Positions 32,724-44,842 of a stretch of 64,000 nucleotides of DNA are shown here, in pieces. The notes beneath the pieces are model-generated. The model made no database searches and was not told the DNA's origin. It worked only from the letters and a program-made list of their open reading frames with translations. Each line of letters begins with the position of its first letter. Within the stretch, counting starts at the first letter, position 1. The DNA is from Dasypus novemcinctus. Its lineage: Eukaryota > Chordata > Mammalia > Cingulata > Dasypodidae. The stretch covers positions 32,266,796 through 32,330,795 of the forward strand of contig NC_080690.1 in assembly GCF_030445035.2 (NCBI RefSeq), in the 5' to 3' direction. The position numbers and the translations under genes were made by a program.

Positions 32724-33158
32724 GGTCTGGGGAAGCAGATGTGGCTCAAGTGATAGAGCTTCTGCCTACCATATGGGAGGACCTGGGTTCAATCCCTGGG
32801 ACCTCCTGGTGAAAAAGAAGAGAAAGCCTGCCTATGTGGTGAGCCAGTGCCCGCATGGCAAGCCAGTGCCTGCATGGCAAGCTGAGGGCCCACGCAAGTG
32901 AGTCATGCAGCTAGATGATGATGCAACAAGATAGACGAAGGAGAGAATCAAGATAGAAACCAGGAACTGAGGTGGTACAGCTGACAGGTAACCTCTCTCC
33001 ACATCAGAGGTCCCCAGGATCAAATCCTGGTGAATCCTAGAGGAGAAAAAGAGAAGACAAAAAGAAATAGATACAGAAGATCACACGGCAAATGGACACA
33101 GCAGGCAGCAGGGTGGGGGGAGGGAAGGGGAGAAAAATAAGTAAATAAAAAAAACAAC
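32724..33158 (+). mobile_element. DAS-SINE, long variant
   Basis: Head GGAAGCAGATGTGGCTCAAG, a GTGAGCCAGTG-type segment, and a second tRNA-like unit (CATCAGAGGTCCCCAGGATC) in the body. The duplication AACTAAGGT lies on both sides. Confidence 0.85.
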
Positions 33159-33211
33159 AACTAAGGTTTGACTCCTTAGTTGTGTGACCTCAGGCAATAA
33201 CTTAACCTCTT

Positions 33212-33557
33212 TGTTTTTGTTTGTTTTGTTTTTATTTATTTTATTTATTTCTCCCCACCCCCTCTTTCACATTTGCTGTGTCTAATTGTTGTGTGCTGGT
33301 CTTTTCAGGAGGCATTGGAACCAAATGCCGGAACCCAGGACCTCCGATGTGGGAGGGAGGTGCCTAATCACCTGAGCCACCTCTGCTCCCTGCTTTGCTG
33401 TATCTCTCATGTTTTCCTCATGTCTCTTGTTGTGTCATCCTGTTGCGTCAGCTCAATGTCTTTGCTCATCTTCTTTAGGAAGCACTGGGAACCAAACCTA
33501 CCACATCTCCCATGTGGTATGCGGGAGCCCAATCGCTTGAGCCACATCTGCTTCCCA
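33212..33557 (-). mobile_element. DAS-SINE, dimer type
   Basis: Reverse strand with two heads (about 33330 and 33510). Exact-looking duplication AACTTAACCTCT before (about 33199) and after (33557). Confidence 0.88.
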
Positions 33558-33629
33558 ACTTAACCTCTGTGGACCTCAATTTCCTCAGCTACAAAATAGG
33601 GATAAGAGTATCACCTGAACTTTAGTTTT

Positions 33630-34020
33630 CTCCTCTCTTTCAGTTATCATTGCATAATAAACATCTCCAAAACTGAGTGGCTTAAAACAACAATTTATTT
33701 TCTCTCACAATTCTGTGGTTCAACCGGGATGAGCTGGGTGATTCTTCTGTTCCAGGTGTTGTTGGCTAGAGCGGCTGTCATCCAAGAACTCACTTGGGCT
33801 AGAATGCCCCAGATGAACCACTCACTTGTCTGGCAGTGAATGCCGGCCGCTGGCTGGAGCTCCACTGGCACTGTCAACTGGAACACCTACTCATGATCCC
33901 TCCATGTGGCTTAAACTTCTCACAGCATCGTGGCTGGGTTCTGAGAGTGAATGTTTCAGAGGATCTTGGTGGAAGCATTTTTAGCTTCAGGAGTCTCAGA
34001 AAGGCACCTCTCCACGAGTG
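33630..34020. mobile_element. Old mammalian repeat, probably LTR-derived
   Basis: AACTGAGTGGCTTAAAACAAC and TTATTTTCTCTCACAATTCTG are familiar phrases of an old mammalian repeat. The family is not assigned. Confidence 0.4.
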
Positions 34021-34215
34021 AAGTGACAAAGAATTGGTGGCTATCTTTACCACATTGCCTGGAAAAGATGCATAAAATAGACATTCAAGGGTTGTTGGCA
34101 AGAATTATATGGGATTTGTGAAAAGTGACTTGCCATAATAAGAGATGAGTAAATGTTAGATTTTATGGTTGTTATTTTTTTTAAGGTCACTTTTGGCATC
34201 AAAAGTGTACCTTAG

Positions 34216-34626
34216 GAAGCAGACTTGGCCCAGTGGTTAGGGCATCCATCTACCACATGGGAGGTCCACGGTTCAAACCCCGGGCCTCCTTGATCCATGT
34301 GGAGCTGGCCCATGTGCAGTGCTGATGCATGCAAAGGGTGCCCTGCCACACAGGGGTGTCCCCCGCATAGGGAGCCCCACGTGCAAGGAGTGTACTCCAT
34401 AAGGAGAGCCGCCCAGCGCGGAAGAAAGTGCAGCCTGCCAGGAATGGCACCGCACACACGGAGAGCTGACACAAGATGACGCAACAAAAAGAAATACAGA
34501 TTCCCATGCCACTGACGACAACAGAAGCGGACAAAGAAGATGCAGCAAATAGACACAGAGAACAGACAACTGGGGTGGGGTAGGGGGAAGGGGAGAGAAA
34601 TAAATAAATAAATCTTTTTTTTTTTT
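34216..34626 (+). mobile_element. DAS-SINE, full length
   Basis: Typical head, body and AAATAAATAAATAAATC tail. Flanked by AAAGTGTACCTTAGG at 34202-34216 and 34627-34641. Confidence 0.92.
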
Positions 34627-34641
34627 AAAGTGTACCTTAGG

Positions 34642-34758
34642 CACAACTTGCGCTGCAGCACACCTACCATCCATGCCTTGTACCATGTACTTTTCTTGTT
34701 TTTTTTTTCCTTAATAAACTCTTTACTCCCTTGCCTGAAAAAAAAAAAAAAAAAAAAA
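34642..34758 (+). mobile_element. Poly(A)-tailed retrocopy of a retroviral LTR 3' end (fossil)
   Basis: About 100 bases ending in AATAAACTCTTTACTCCCTTG and then poly(A), flanked by GTACCTTAG and AGTACCTTAAGG. The 3' end equals that of 56958-57230. Direct poly(A) and target duplications suggest L1-mediated copying of a retroviral-type transcript, cut short at its 5' end. Confidence 0.6.
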
Positions 34759-35019
34759 GAAGTACCTTAAGGAATTTAGGGTCAATCCTTGTACTTAAAA
34801 GGATTCACCTCAAGTCACTCTAAATAGCCAGCCTCCCTGGTTCCAGGAAAATAGGACGTGGGTGCTGTAATTTTGCTGATATCACACACCCTTCACACTC
34901 ACTGAGGTCTGTTCTGAAGTCTCACCTGGGAGGAGGAGGCACCCCGCGGGGAGTGTGATATGTTCCCTCTAGTGCCCCCTAGGTTTGGTTTCTGATGGGC
35001 AAATCTGGGGGTGGGGAAG

Positions 35020-35230
35020 TAAGGGTCATTCATTCATTCATTCATCCAATAAATGATTGAGCAGTTACCATGGGCAAAGCACAAGATGTTGAAGATATAG
35101 GGGTCCCTGCTCTCCTGCAGTTGACAGTCTTGTAGGCGAGCTGGAAAATACAAATAAATGAGGGCAAGTAGGAAAGCACTGGGAAGGAAACATTTTGATG
35201 TGATGCAGAACGATGAGGACCCAAATTAGT
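35020..35230 (+). mobile_element. L2-type fragment with a CATT run
   Basis: CATTCATTCATTCATTCATCC, then CCCTGCTCTCCTGCAGTTGAC, as in reverse-strand or sense L2 3' ends. Orientation is tentative. Confidence 0.45.
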
Positions 35231-35234
35231 TTTA

Positions 35235-35625
35235 TAACACTTTTACTGAGATCTAATTCACGTTCCACACTTTCACCCATTTAAAGTGTACTATCAGTGG
35301 TTTTTAGTATATCAAACAGAGTTGTGCAACCCTTCACCACAATCAATTTTAGAACGCTTTCATTGTCCCAAAAAGAAAAGCTCCATTTCCCCCCAACACC
35401 TCCTTTCCCCCAGCCTTACACAACCACTTATCTACTTTCTGTCTCTACGAACTTACCTATTCTGGACATTTCATGAAAATGGAATCATCACATAGTATGT
35501 GGTCCTTTGTTACTGGCTGCTTTAACTCTGCATGTTTTCAAGGTTCGTTCATGTTGTAACATACCAGTATCCATGACTTTTTATTGCTAATATTTCATCG
35601 TATGGGTCTTTCTACCACATCAATT
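35235..35625 (-). mobile_element. Old L1 LINE 3' UTR
   Basis: CACCCATTTAAAGTGTAC, GTTGTGCAACCCTTCACCAC and TCATGAAAATGGAATCATC are the reverse strand of L1M 3' UTRs. Confidence 0.7.
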
Positions 35626-35629
35626 CCTG

Positions 35630-36180
35630 GGAATTGTTCAGGAGCAAGGGATGGGATGGGGGAAGAGAAAGCTTCTGCCTTGGGCTGAAGACTGAGATTT
35701 TCTCCTTTCCCCGTCAGAGCTTGCTGGGATTTTTTTTCCCTCAGTGCAAAACACGCAATGCCAAAGGGACTCATTGAACCATTCTGCCCAAATGCCCTCT
35801 CTCCAGACTGCTGTGGTTTCTTGTGGTTGCCCACATCCTCTCCCAGGGAGACCCAAGGATAAGAGTGAGGCTTCTTCCTAGGGGGAAACCACGGGCCCTG
35901 GGCTTCTGGGGGTGGAGAACACCCTGCAAAGGCTACTTTGGATTTTGACCTTTAAATGATTCTGTGGAGGAGAAAGCCTGTAGCATAAATATTGATTTTT
36001 CATTATCACAGCCATGAGCCTTTGGCCCAGGATGAGAAATAGCCACCCGGCTCAGGGAATGAACCACAAGGCGGGAGAAACCAGGTGGCCCGGAGGCCAG
36101 GCCTCGTGTCATGGAATGATGGCCACATGGAGCCAGCAAACCAGCGACAGAGCCTGAGCTGGCACTGGGGAGGGGGAGGG
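35630..36180. other. Intergenic, no gene seen
   Basis: Unique sequence without recognisable exons or repeats. Confidence 0.4.
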
Positions 36181-36184
36181 GAGG

Positions 36185-36310
36185 CAGTCGGACTCGGGAT
36201 CCTGGGTCTGACCCAGCTTCAAATTCCAACTTGAGCCTAATTGCTTAATCCCTCTGAACCTTGATTTCTTTGCCTGTAAAAATGATGACAATAATAGAGC
36301 TGACCTCCTA
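36185..36310 (+). mobile_element. MIR SINE
   Basis: CAAATTCCAACTTGAGCC, CTTAATCCCTCTGAACC and TGCCTGTAAAAATGATGAC fit a worn MIR. Confidence 0.55.
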
Positions 36311-36349
36311 AGGATGTCATGATTATGAGAAATCAACCATTGTTGAGCA

Positions 36350-36520
36350 CTTGCCATGAAAGTATTTTACACTTTATCCTGTTTTATTATCATAACAACC
36401 TTATGTTATCATTCTTATTTTATGCAAGAGGAATCCGAGGGACAGAGAGAGAAGGTAACCTGTTTAGCTAGAAGTAGTAGAGCAGGACAGAAGCCAGGTG
36501 GTCTGAGTCCAGAGCCATCT
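36350..36520 (-). mobile_element. MIR SINE
   Basis: Reverse strand: ACTTTATCCTGTTTTATTATC, TTTATGCAAGAGGAATCCGAG, AAGCCAGGTGGTCTGAGTCC. Confidence 0.6.
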
Positions 36521-36664
36521 TTCTAAGATATGTATAAAGCACTGGGCCGCGGCAGGCCCCATGGGAAACCCTCCAAAACACGCTCCCTTTTAGGGGGTGC
36601 CGTTATGGTTGGAAGCTGCAGTCTCACTCTCAAACCCTGAGAGTTGGCTCATTCATTTCAGAAG

Positions 36665-37580
36665 GCTCTCTGGCAAGAAGGGCATTAAAAATGTACATAC
36701 CCTTTGACCCAGCTATTCCATGTCTTGCAGCATATCCTAAGGAAATAGATATGTGCTCAAAGCTTCATGCGAAAATCACATGCAAAAGTATTCATTGTAA
36801 TTGCTGTTCATAATAGTGAGAAATTGGAAACGATCTATTTCTTCATGCTCACTACTAAGGGACTAGTTCAGAAAATTGTACAGCCACATAAAACACAATT
36901 CAGGGAGATGTAGACCTCTCTTTACTGACGAGGAAAAATGGGCATATATTGAGTGAAAAAATATTATGAGAGCGTGATTCTTTTTATAGAAGTATGTTTA
37001 TATGTGGATATGTATTTATTGAGTGAATATTTTTTTAAAGTACACAAAGGTAAAGTACAAAATGTTTACAGTGGCCCCTCTCAATCAGAAACAGATTTGG
37101 CAGCACCATTCCCAAATCCCCAAGATTGAGGAATGAACAAACATAAGGGAGGAATGCAACTATGGACCAAAGTAAACTTATTATTATTCTAGCAATGGAA
37201 GAACTTGTAACCTTGATATAAAGGCAGTGGTCACCAGAATCCTGAGGGGAGGGAAGAGGAAGAATAAATGTAACATGGGGAATTTTGGGGACATTGGAGT
37301 TGTCCTGCATGACATTGCAATGATGGAAACAGGCCATTGTATATATTTTGTAAAACCCGTAAAGCTGGGCAGTGCAAAGTGTAAACTATAATGTGAACTA
37401 TGAACCATGGTTAGTAGCAATGCTTCAACATGTGTTCATCGATTGTAACAAATGTACCACACTGATGAAAGATGTTGATGGGGAAAAGTGTGAGAGGGGG
37501 TGGGGGGGTGTATATGAGAACCCCCTATATTTTCAATGTTTTAAAGCTTCTTTAAAACTAAAATATTTCCATTAGAAAAA
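36665..37580 (+). mobile_element. Two L1 LINE 3' ends
   Basis: 36665-37050 has ATACCCTTTGACCCAGCTATTCC and the L1M-type 3' run. 37100-37580 has CATGTGTTCATCGATTGTAAC, GTATATGAGAACCCCCTATAT and AAAGCTTCTTTAAAACTAAA, another L1 3' end. No intact coding part. Confidence 0.65.
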
Positions 37581-37839
37581 TGTTTACAATGGTCCCCTCT
37601 AGAGAATGGGATTATAAGTGATTTTCTTCTAATTAAAAAAGTGAACATTAATTGCTATTGAAATTTTTTACCTAGAAAAAAATTTTAAAGTTATAGCCCC
37701 ATTTACAAGAAACTGTATTTTGTAATGAGAGACAAGGAACAGGATTCATTTGTTTAAAGTAAAACAAGTAAGGTGATTTAAGGATAGAGAAGAGCCATAG
37801 AGTTACACTTTGCCAACGAACATATAGGAGTGCTGGAAG

Positions 37840-37928
37840 ACTTGGCTGGAAGACTTTGGATTCATTCCTGACTGCATCGTGAACCAGCTCTGGGCCTTGA
37901 GCAAGCCGCATAGTTTCCTCATTCGAAA
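37840..37928 (+). mobile_element. MIR SINE fragment
   Basis: GGGCCTTGAGCAAGCCGCATAG and TTTCCTCATTCG follow the MIR order. It abuts the pseudogene end. Confidence 0.5.
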
Positions 37929-38570
<642 letters not shown>

Positions 38571-38599
38571 GCCTATTGTAGGATCCATGGGGTGAGGCT

Positions 38600-39220
38600 C
38601 CAACCTTTTAGAGTTTATCCAAGGAAATTTTAAATGGTGTCTTTTCATTTTCCATTTTTAAACGCCCTTATAACAAATGGATGCATTCAAAATCATCATG
38701 CCAATGCCAACTACAGCCCTTTGTCCATCTTTAATGTCTCCTTACTACCCCCACCCTGAGGTCACTAGGTCACAGGGTCGTCTTGTGTCTACTACAAATT
38801 ATTCTTCAGATATAAGGTCTTATTCTCTGGCTCTATGTATGGAAAATGTTGGTTTAAATCAACTTTATTCCAACCTCAACCTAAGTCACTCTTGGGGCCC
38901 TCTATTCCCACTTGAGGCAATGGCCTTTGTGGTCATCTGTCCATATGGGTTATCACTGAGGTGCCCAGTGTCCCAGTCCCACAGCAGGTCTTTGGAGTAT
39001 GGGGAACTTGGGTGAAGGAGGGAGTCCTGGCCTGTCATCTGGCCTCCCAAGAAGAACCACATGGTCACTCCCTCCAAGATCTTGCCATCTCCTTGGGGCA
39101 CAACCAGAGAGACAGCATGATGTGCTCTTGAGGCCGACATATAGCCGAGGATCTTTCCTCCCTCTTATCTCACTGCTTCTCACCATTAGCTGGTGAATAA
39201 GAACAGAAGCTGGGAAGTGG
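38600..39220. other. Intergenic, no gene seen
   Basis: Unique sequence. Short frames on both strands show no family likeness. Confidence 0.35.
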
Positions 39221-39226
39221 ATGTGG

Positions 39227-39676
39227 GTCAGGGAAGCGAATGTGGCTCAAGTGATAGGGCCTCCTCCTTCTATATGGGAGGGCCCAGGTTTGATCCCTGG
39301 GACCTCCTGGTGAAAAAGTAGAGAAATGGTGCCTGCACAGTGAGCTGAGTCCCTGCGCGAGTGCACACATGGTGAAACAGTGCCTGTGCAAGTGAGTCAC
39401 ACAGCAAGGTGATGATACAACAAAAGAGAGATAAAGGGGAGAGTCAAGGTGAAGCGCAGCACAGACCAGGAACTGAGGAAGTGCAATTAACAGGGAACCT
39501 CTCTCCACATCAGAGGTCCCCAGGATTGAATCCCTCTGAATCCTAGAGGAGAAAGATGAGCAGAGAAGACAAGAAGAGAAGTAGATACAGAAGATCACAC
39601 AACGAATGGACACAGATAGCAAAAAACAGCAGGGTGGGAGCAGGGGAGGGGAAATAGTCTTTAAAAAAATAAAAGA
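39227..39676 (+). mobile_element. DAS-SINE, long variant
   Basis: Head GGAAGCGAATGTGGCTCAAG, GCCTGCACAGTGAGC segment, second tRNA-like unit (CATCAGAGGTCCCCAGGATTG). Same subfamily as 32724-33158. Confidence 0.85.
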
Positions 39677-40317
39677 ATGGAAGCCCATGTACCAATTGTC
39701 TACATATGTAAAAGTTATCAAACTAACAAACTGTTCAACAGAAGAGTTTATATTCTCCTTTCTTGACAAACATACCTATAAAGCACATGCCACCTTCCTA
39801 CCCCTCTGGCACTCCAGGGGTACAGTCTGCCCTTGGAAAGAGGCTCATGCAGGTCCTGGTTGCAGGCCTAGAGTTCCAGGATCCCGGGTATCTGAGTGTG
39901 ACCTTAGAAGGGGATGGTGTGGGCTCAGGGTGAGTACGTCTCCTTAGTGAATTCCATCAGCAGTGGGCACAGCCAGCGCATGTCACTCTAGCATGAGATT
40001 TAGGGCTTTTCTTGGCCCTAGCTAAACCACCAGGCCAGGAGGAGAGATAGGTTTGTAAAGGTTTCCAATTATCTCAAAAACGTTTTGATTGTACACCCAT
40101 CAATTTTTTAAAAATTTAATAAAGGGAATCCTGTATGGTATTCATGATTGTTTTGTTAACTTACAACTTCTCAAATAAAATAAAAAGTACATAAAAATAA
40201 TTTAAAAACTAAACACTAAACTAATAGCTAATAAATTAACATGTTTGAAGTAAAAAAAAATTAAGAACCTCTCTGGATAAATATGAATATGTATTTTTGT
40301 ATTTCTAAAATATATAC
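39677..40317. other. Intergenic, no gene seen
   Basis: The first half is unique. 40080-40310 is very AT-rich and may be a worn LINE tail. Confidence 0.35.
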
Positions 40318-40753
40318 AGGGAAGCAGACTTGGCCCAGTGGTTAGGGCGTCCATCTACCACATGGGAGGTCCCCGGTTCAAACGCCGGGCCTCCTTGCCC
40401 TGTGTGGAGCTGGCCCATGCACGGTGCTGATGGGCGCAAGGAGTGCCGTGCCCTGCAGGGGTGTCCCCGCATAGGGGAGCCCCATGCGCAAGGAGTGCAC
40501 CCCGTAAGGAGAGCCGCACAGTGCAAAAGAAAGTGCAGCCTGCCCAGGAATGGTGCCACACACACGGAGAACTGACACTACAAGACGACTCCACAAAAAG
40601 AAACACAGATTCCCGTGCCGCTGACAACAACAGAAGCGGACAAAGAAGACGACGCAGCAAATAGACAGAGAACAGACAATGGGGGGGGGGGGGAGGAGGG
40701 AGAAGGGGAGAGAAATAAATAAATAAATCTTTAAAAAAATAAAAATAAAAAAA
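40318..40753 (+). mobile_element. DAS-SINE, full length
   Basis: Typical head, B-box GGTTCAAACGCC, G run at 40681-40692, AAATAAATAAATAAATC tail. ATATATAC occurs on both sides. Confidence 0.9.
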
Positions 40754-40754
40754 T

Positions 40755-41723
40755 AGAATATATACATGTACTACTGTGGTTATATGCTAAATACATTACA
40801 AAATACATTTAAAAACTAGATTTTTTAAAAGGATGGGTTAAAAATAGTTGCAAAGGGAAGTTCTCTTCTTTTCTATCCCTAGGCTCTACGTGGGCTCTAG
40901 GGGTGCCTGTGCTAGAGAGCAGCGCCTCAGTGTCCCAAAGACCTGAGCCCGGCAGGGGGCTGGCAGTGTCCCCGCCGCGGGGAGAGGACTGATAGGGCCC
41001 TTGTGGGGCCTCTCCTGCCCCACCAGGAGAGGGGGCTGTCCTGACCTCCAGCTACCTCTTATTGGGTAGATGCCTATCATGTTGTACCCCTAATTTTGAG
41101 AGGAGGAATGCCCAGTGGAGAGCTAAGATGAAAAATTCCAGGCATTGTGCAAAATGAGGAAGATGGACTCTCAGGCTTTTAGCTTTCTTCCAGCCCTGAC
41201 AGCCTATGGGAAGGGAAGGAGGAAGAGTTGAGAAAAGGGAGGTGGGCAGGGGGGTGGATTAGCAAGTGGTTTGGGGGAACTCTGTATTGGTTTCAGCTGA
41301 AAAAAAAAATCCAGGCATTCGGCTTCTTTGCACACCCTCACCTTGACTCATGCACACCGTTTTCTGCTACCTGCAATATCATCCAGAGCCTTCCTCAGCC
41401 CCTTTGCCATCTCTGAATCTCAGTTTGCTCACTGGTAAAAAATAAGAAGTAAAAAGTACTAACACCCACTTCAGAGGATCATGGCAAGGCTAAAATGAAC
41501 CAAAAGTGTGGCTGACTATAAATGGCCCGCAGGAGTGAGGGGTCCTAGGCTCCTGCACTCATCAGGTCACCTAACCACCAGGACGCGGTGGGTAGCTGGA
41601 GGGAAGAGAGACCAAAGCGATGGGAGCTGACTGTCCGAGGCAGGGCTTCAGCAATGGCCCACTCAGTGGGGGGTGGGGTGCAGGCTTCAGCTATTATGTG
41701 CACATAAAGGTCCAACCATTCTT

Positions 41724-41725
<2 letters not shown>
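40755..41725. other. Intergenic, no gene seen
   Basis: Unique sequence, GC-rich around 40880-41060. 41400-41520 has MIR-like wording (CATCTCTGAATCTCAGTTTG). No exons recognised. Confidence 0.4.

Positions 41726-41727
<2 letters not shown>

Positions 41728-41755
<28 letters not shown>
41728..41755. repeat. (TA)n microsatellite
   Basis: About fourteen TA units, running into the poly(T) of the next SINE. Confidence 0.95.
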
Positions 41756-41773
<18 letters not shown>

Positions 41774-41852
41774 TTAATGGAGATAGCTGGGATTGAACCC
41801 AGGACCTCGTGCATGCAAAGCAAACACTCAACCACTGAGCAGCAGCTCCTTG
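41756..41852 (-). mobile_element. Short tRNA-head SINE
   Basis: Reverse strand. Only a tRNA-like head of about 75 bases (GAGTGTTTGCTTTGCATGC, B-box GGTTCAATCCC) plus poly(A). It has no GC-rich body. Confidence 0.75.
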
Positions 41853-41916
41853 ACTCTTCAAATTCTTTTACAAGTGACCCTGAATTCTTCTGATCAATGT
41901 CTGCTAAAACTAAAAC

Positions 41917-42030
41917 AGGGGGCAGATGTAGTGCAAATGGTTGAGTGTCAGCTTCCCATGTATGAGGTCCTGAGTTCAATCCCTGGTACCTCCTAAAAAC
42001 AAAACAAAACAAATAAACAAAAACACTAAA
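41917..42030 (+). mobile_element. Short tRNA-head SINE
   Basis: GCAGATGTAGTGCAAATGG head, GTTCAATCCCTGGTACCTCC, then A-rich tail with AAAAC units. Same type as 41756-41852 and 57420-57540, opposite in orientation to the first. Confidence 0.8.
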
Positions 42031-42049
42031 ACAGGTAGTTAAGAACATA

Positions 42050-42245
42050 GCATCCAACAGAGCTGAGTTATGGGTAAGTGACTTTACCTGCCTGAACTTA
42101 AGCTTCCTCTTCTATAAAATGGAAGTGATGGCTGTGATCCCCTCACAGGGTTGTGGGGAGATTAATGTGGTGATGTGTGGAACTGGCTTCTCATTCCACA
42201 GAGCACCTAACACAAGCTCATCCAATAATGTTAGCTGTAATTTTA
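42050..42245 (+). mobile_element. MIR SINE
   Basis: GGGTAAGTGACTTTACCTGCC, then TTCTATAAAATGGAAGTGATG, then CTCACAGGGTTGTGGGGAG: MIR core and 3' end. Confidence 0.75.
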
Positions 42246-42656
42246 CTTTGATGGAGGTAGGGATTGGTAATAATTTTTTCTGTAAAAAAGATGTCATCCA
42301 AGGTACCAGGGGCTGGAGGTCATGGGCAGGAAAGAAATAACCATTTCCTTATTTTCCTTTTGTATTGTTTGCTTTTCATATCACATGTATATGTCATAAT
42401 ACAAAAATTTATAGAAGGACCCTTAGACTAGAGTGGGTTGGCAGTTACACAGATCCACAGACACACTACAAACTGAGGGGTCCTCAAGGAAGCCGGGGTG
42501 GGGAGGAAGGGACTCCCTCTTCCTGGGTCATGTCAAATGTCCTCAGCCCAGTGAGTATGGGTGCTCACCCTTCGCCATAAGCAGTGAGGGTCCCAAGAGA
42601 CTGGGAAACCTTTTGGCCCTTATCAATCAATTCCCAAAAGTCTGTTTATTTAGGGC

Positions 42657-43276
42657 TATATTAGCCAAAGGGTTGCTAATGCAAAGTACCAGAACTCTGT
42701 TGGCTTTTATAAAGGGTATTTATTTGGGGTAGACGCTTACGGATACAAGCCCTAAGAGTCCAAATTAAGGTTACTTCCTTACCAAACTCTAAGCAAGATG
42801 GCAGGCAACTTGTAAGGGTTCGGCCTTCCTTTTTCCTCTTAAGGCTCTGTGGTCCCAGCCTCTTCTGAGCTCAGTTGTAGGCTGGCATAAGGCTTGTCTC
42901 TCTCCCCAGAGTTTGTTTCTTTCCTGGCTTAGATGCTCTGGTCTCTTCACAAGGTCAGCTGTAGACTATCAGGCTCATCTCTCTTCCCAGGGCCTCTATC
43001 ATGTCTAATGAGCTCTCTCTATTCCTTTATGTTCTACTCTTCTGTGCATCAACTTCGTGTAAGAATCTTTTTTATCAGCCCACCAAGAGACCTGGGATTC
43101 AACGCTGAGTTGGACTCTAATGACATGGTTGAATCAAAGCCTTAATCTTAATTTAATCAGACATCTCAGCTGAATCTAATACAATCAAAGGATTATCACA
43201 CCCAGAGAAACAGACCAGTTTACAAACATAATCAAATACCTTTTTTGGAATTCACAAATAAGATCAAACTGCCACA
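42657..43276 (+). mobile_element. ERV-L-type solo LTR (fossil)
   Basis: Starts TATATTAGCCAAAGGG and ends CTGCCACA. Closely related over its length to 54547-55169. No internal region adjoins it. Five-base flanks do not match, so it is older or its edge has changed. Confidence 0.75.
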
Positions 43277-43419
43277 GTACCAAAGAAAACTGGAATGGAA
43301 TTATGCAATTTGAATCTTGACTAGGCCTTGGTTTCTCCCTATGTAAGTTGGGAGCCTCATCCTTGAGTTGTGAGGCACAAGTGATACATTAGACACAGGT
43401 ACAACTTGGTTATTTGGAA

Positions 43420-43515
43420 CCAGGTTTAGAGCCAGGCAGGCCTGGTTTCAGATCTTGATTTTGCTGCTTACTGGCTGGGTGACCTCAAGCAGGTTATTGA
43501 ACCTGGGACTTGGGT
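43420..43515 (+). mobile_element. MIR SINE
   Basis: CAGGCCTGGTTTCAGATCTTG, then GCTGGGTGACCTCAAGCAGG. Confidence 0.8.
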
Positions 43516-43752
43516 CTGTGCTCTGGCCAGAAGGGACAGTGGTTAGTGCATATTCTGAGCTAGTGAGTGACTGGGGAGAAGTGGGGCATCCAACTGTGTT
43601 TGGTCAAAGGCTGGTCAATGGTTAGGCACAAAGCTGGAAACCTAGGGTCCAATTCCAGCTTTGACCCTGACTCAGACTTTTGACACCATGCGTCCAAACA
43701 GGGCTCTCTCCGGATGATATACAATGATGGGGTTCAACTGGATGAATAATTT

Positions 43753-44097
43753 CTTTTTATCCCCCCTTGTGGCTTTTTGCGTGCAGTCTGCTCTCTGTGT
43801 CCATTCACTGTGTGTTCTTCTGTGTCTGTACTTGTTTTTATTTATTTCCCCCACTCCCTTGCGGCTTGTTTTGCTGTCTGCTCTCTGTGTTCGTTTGCTG
43901 CAAGCTCTTCTGCATTTTTGCTTGTCTCCCTTTTTGTTGCGTCACCTTGCTGAGTCGGCTCTCCATGGTGCTTCCCGGCTGGGCGGCACTCCGCAGCGTG
44001 CAGGCCAGCCTGCCTTCACAAGGAGGCTCCGGGACGTGAACCCAGGGCCTCCATATTGTAGATAGGAGCCCAACTGATGTAGCCACAGCTGCTTCCC
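43753..44097 (-). mobile_element. DAS-SINE, rearranged
   Basis: Reverse strand. The tail part (TGTCTGCTCTCTGTGTCC) occurs twice, at about 43785 and 43877, before one head. Duplication CTGGATGARTAATTT at about 43738 and 44098. Confidence 0.85.
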
Positions 44098-44139
44098 TGG
44101 ATGAGTAATTTTTTTTCATTGTTTATTACTTTTTCCCCC

Positions 44140-44842
44140 AAGATTTATTTTATTTCTCCCCACTCCCCGTTGTTTTTGCATTTGCTGTGTCTGTTTGTTG
44201 TGTGCTTGCTTACTTTTAGGCAGCACCAGGAACCAAACCTGTGACCTCCTGTGTGGGAGGGAGGCACCCAATCGCTTGATCCACCTCCGCTCCCTGCTTT
44301 GTTGTGTCTATCATTATGTTTTTCCTCCTGTGTCTTTTGATGCATCATCTTGTTGCATCAGTTTACCACAGCAGCCCATTATGTCAGCTAGTTGTCTTGC
44401 TTATCTTCTCTAGGAGGCACTATGTTGGAGTATTAGCCAGCATAAAGCATGCTGGGATACTTGACATGACTGCTTTAAACAAAAATGTTTGAAGTTTGGC
44501 ATGGAAATAAATGGCTTGGAAAGAAGTCAGTGAAAGGAGACAGTGACTTCTTGTTCCTCATTGTGTTGGTACATGTTAGGATCAATGTGCATAGTGTTTG
44601 CCATGTTTTTAATTATAGCTTTGCTAGGGGCTTTTTGCTAAATAGAGCATTGTTTGGAATTGTACAAATACTGACTTGGTACAATAAACTTGTCAGTAGC
44701 ATTTGCTCTGATCCTCTGAACCCCAGTCTGCATGATTTTTCGTTTCTTCATGAGTCACTGTTAACAGCACTGGGAACTGAACCTGGGACCTCCCATGTGG
44801 TAGGTGGGAGCTCAATCCCTTGAACCACATCTCCTTCCTTTA
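44140..44842 (-). mobile_element. DAS-SINE dimer split by a foreign insert
   Basis: Reverse strand. 44140-44418 carries tail, one head and spacer. 44757-44842 carries the second head (GAACTGAACCTGGGACCTCC). Between them lie about 340 bases with no DAS likeness. Confidence 0.8.
44419..44756. other. Unidentified insert inside a DAS-SINE
   Basis: Unique sequence with AATAAA-type words at about 44507 and 44681. It has no poly(A) end, no tRNA head and no LINE phrases I can recognise. AGCAC/GGCAC occur near its borders. Confidence 0.5.
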
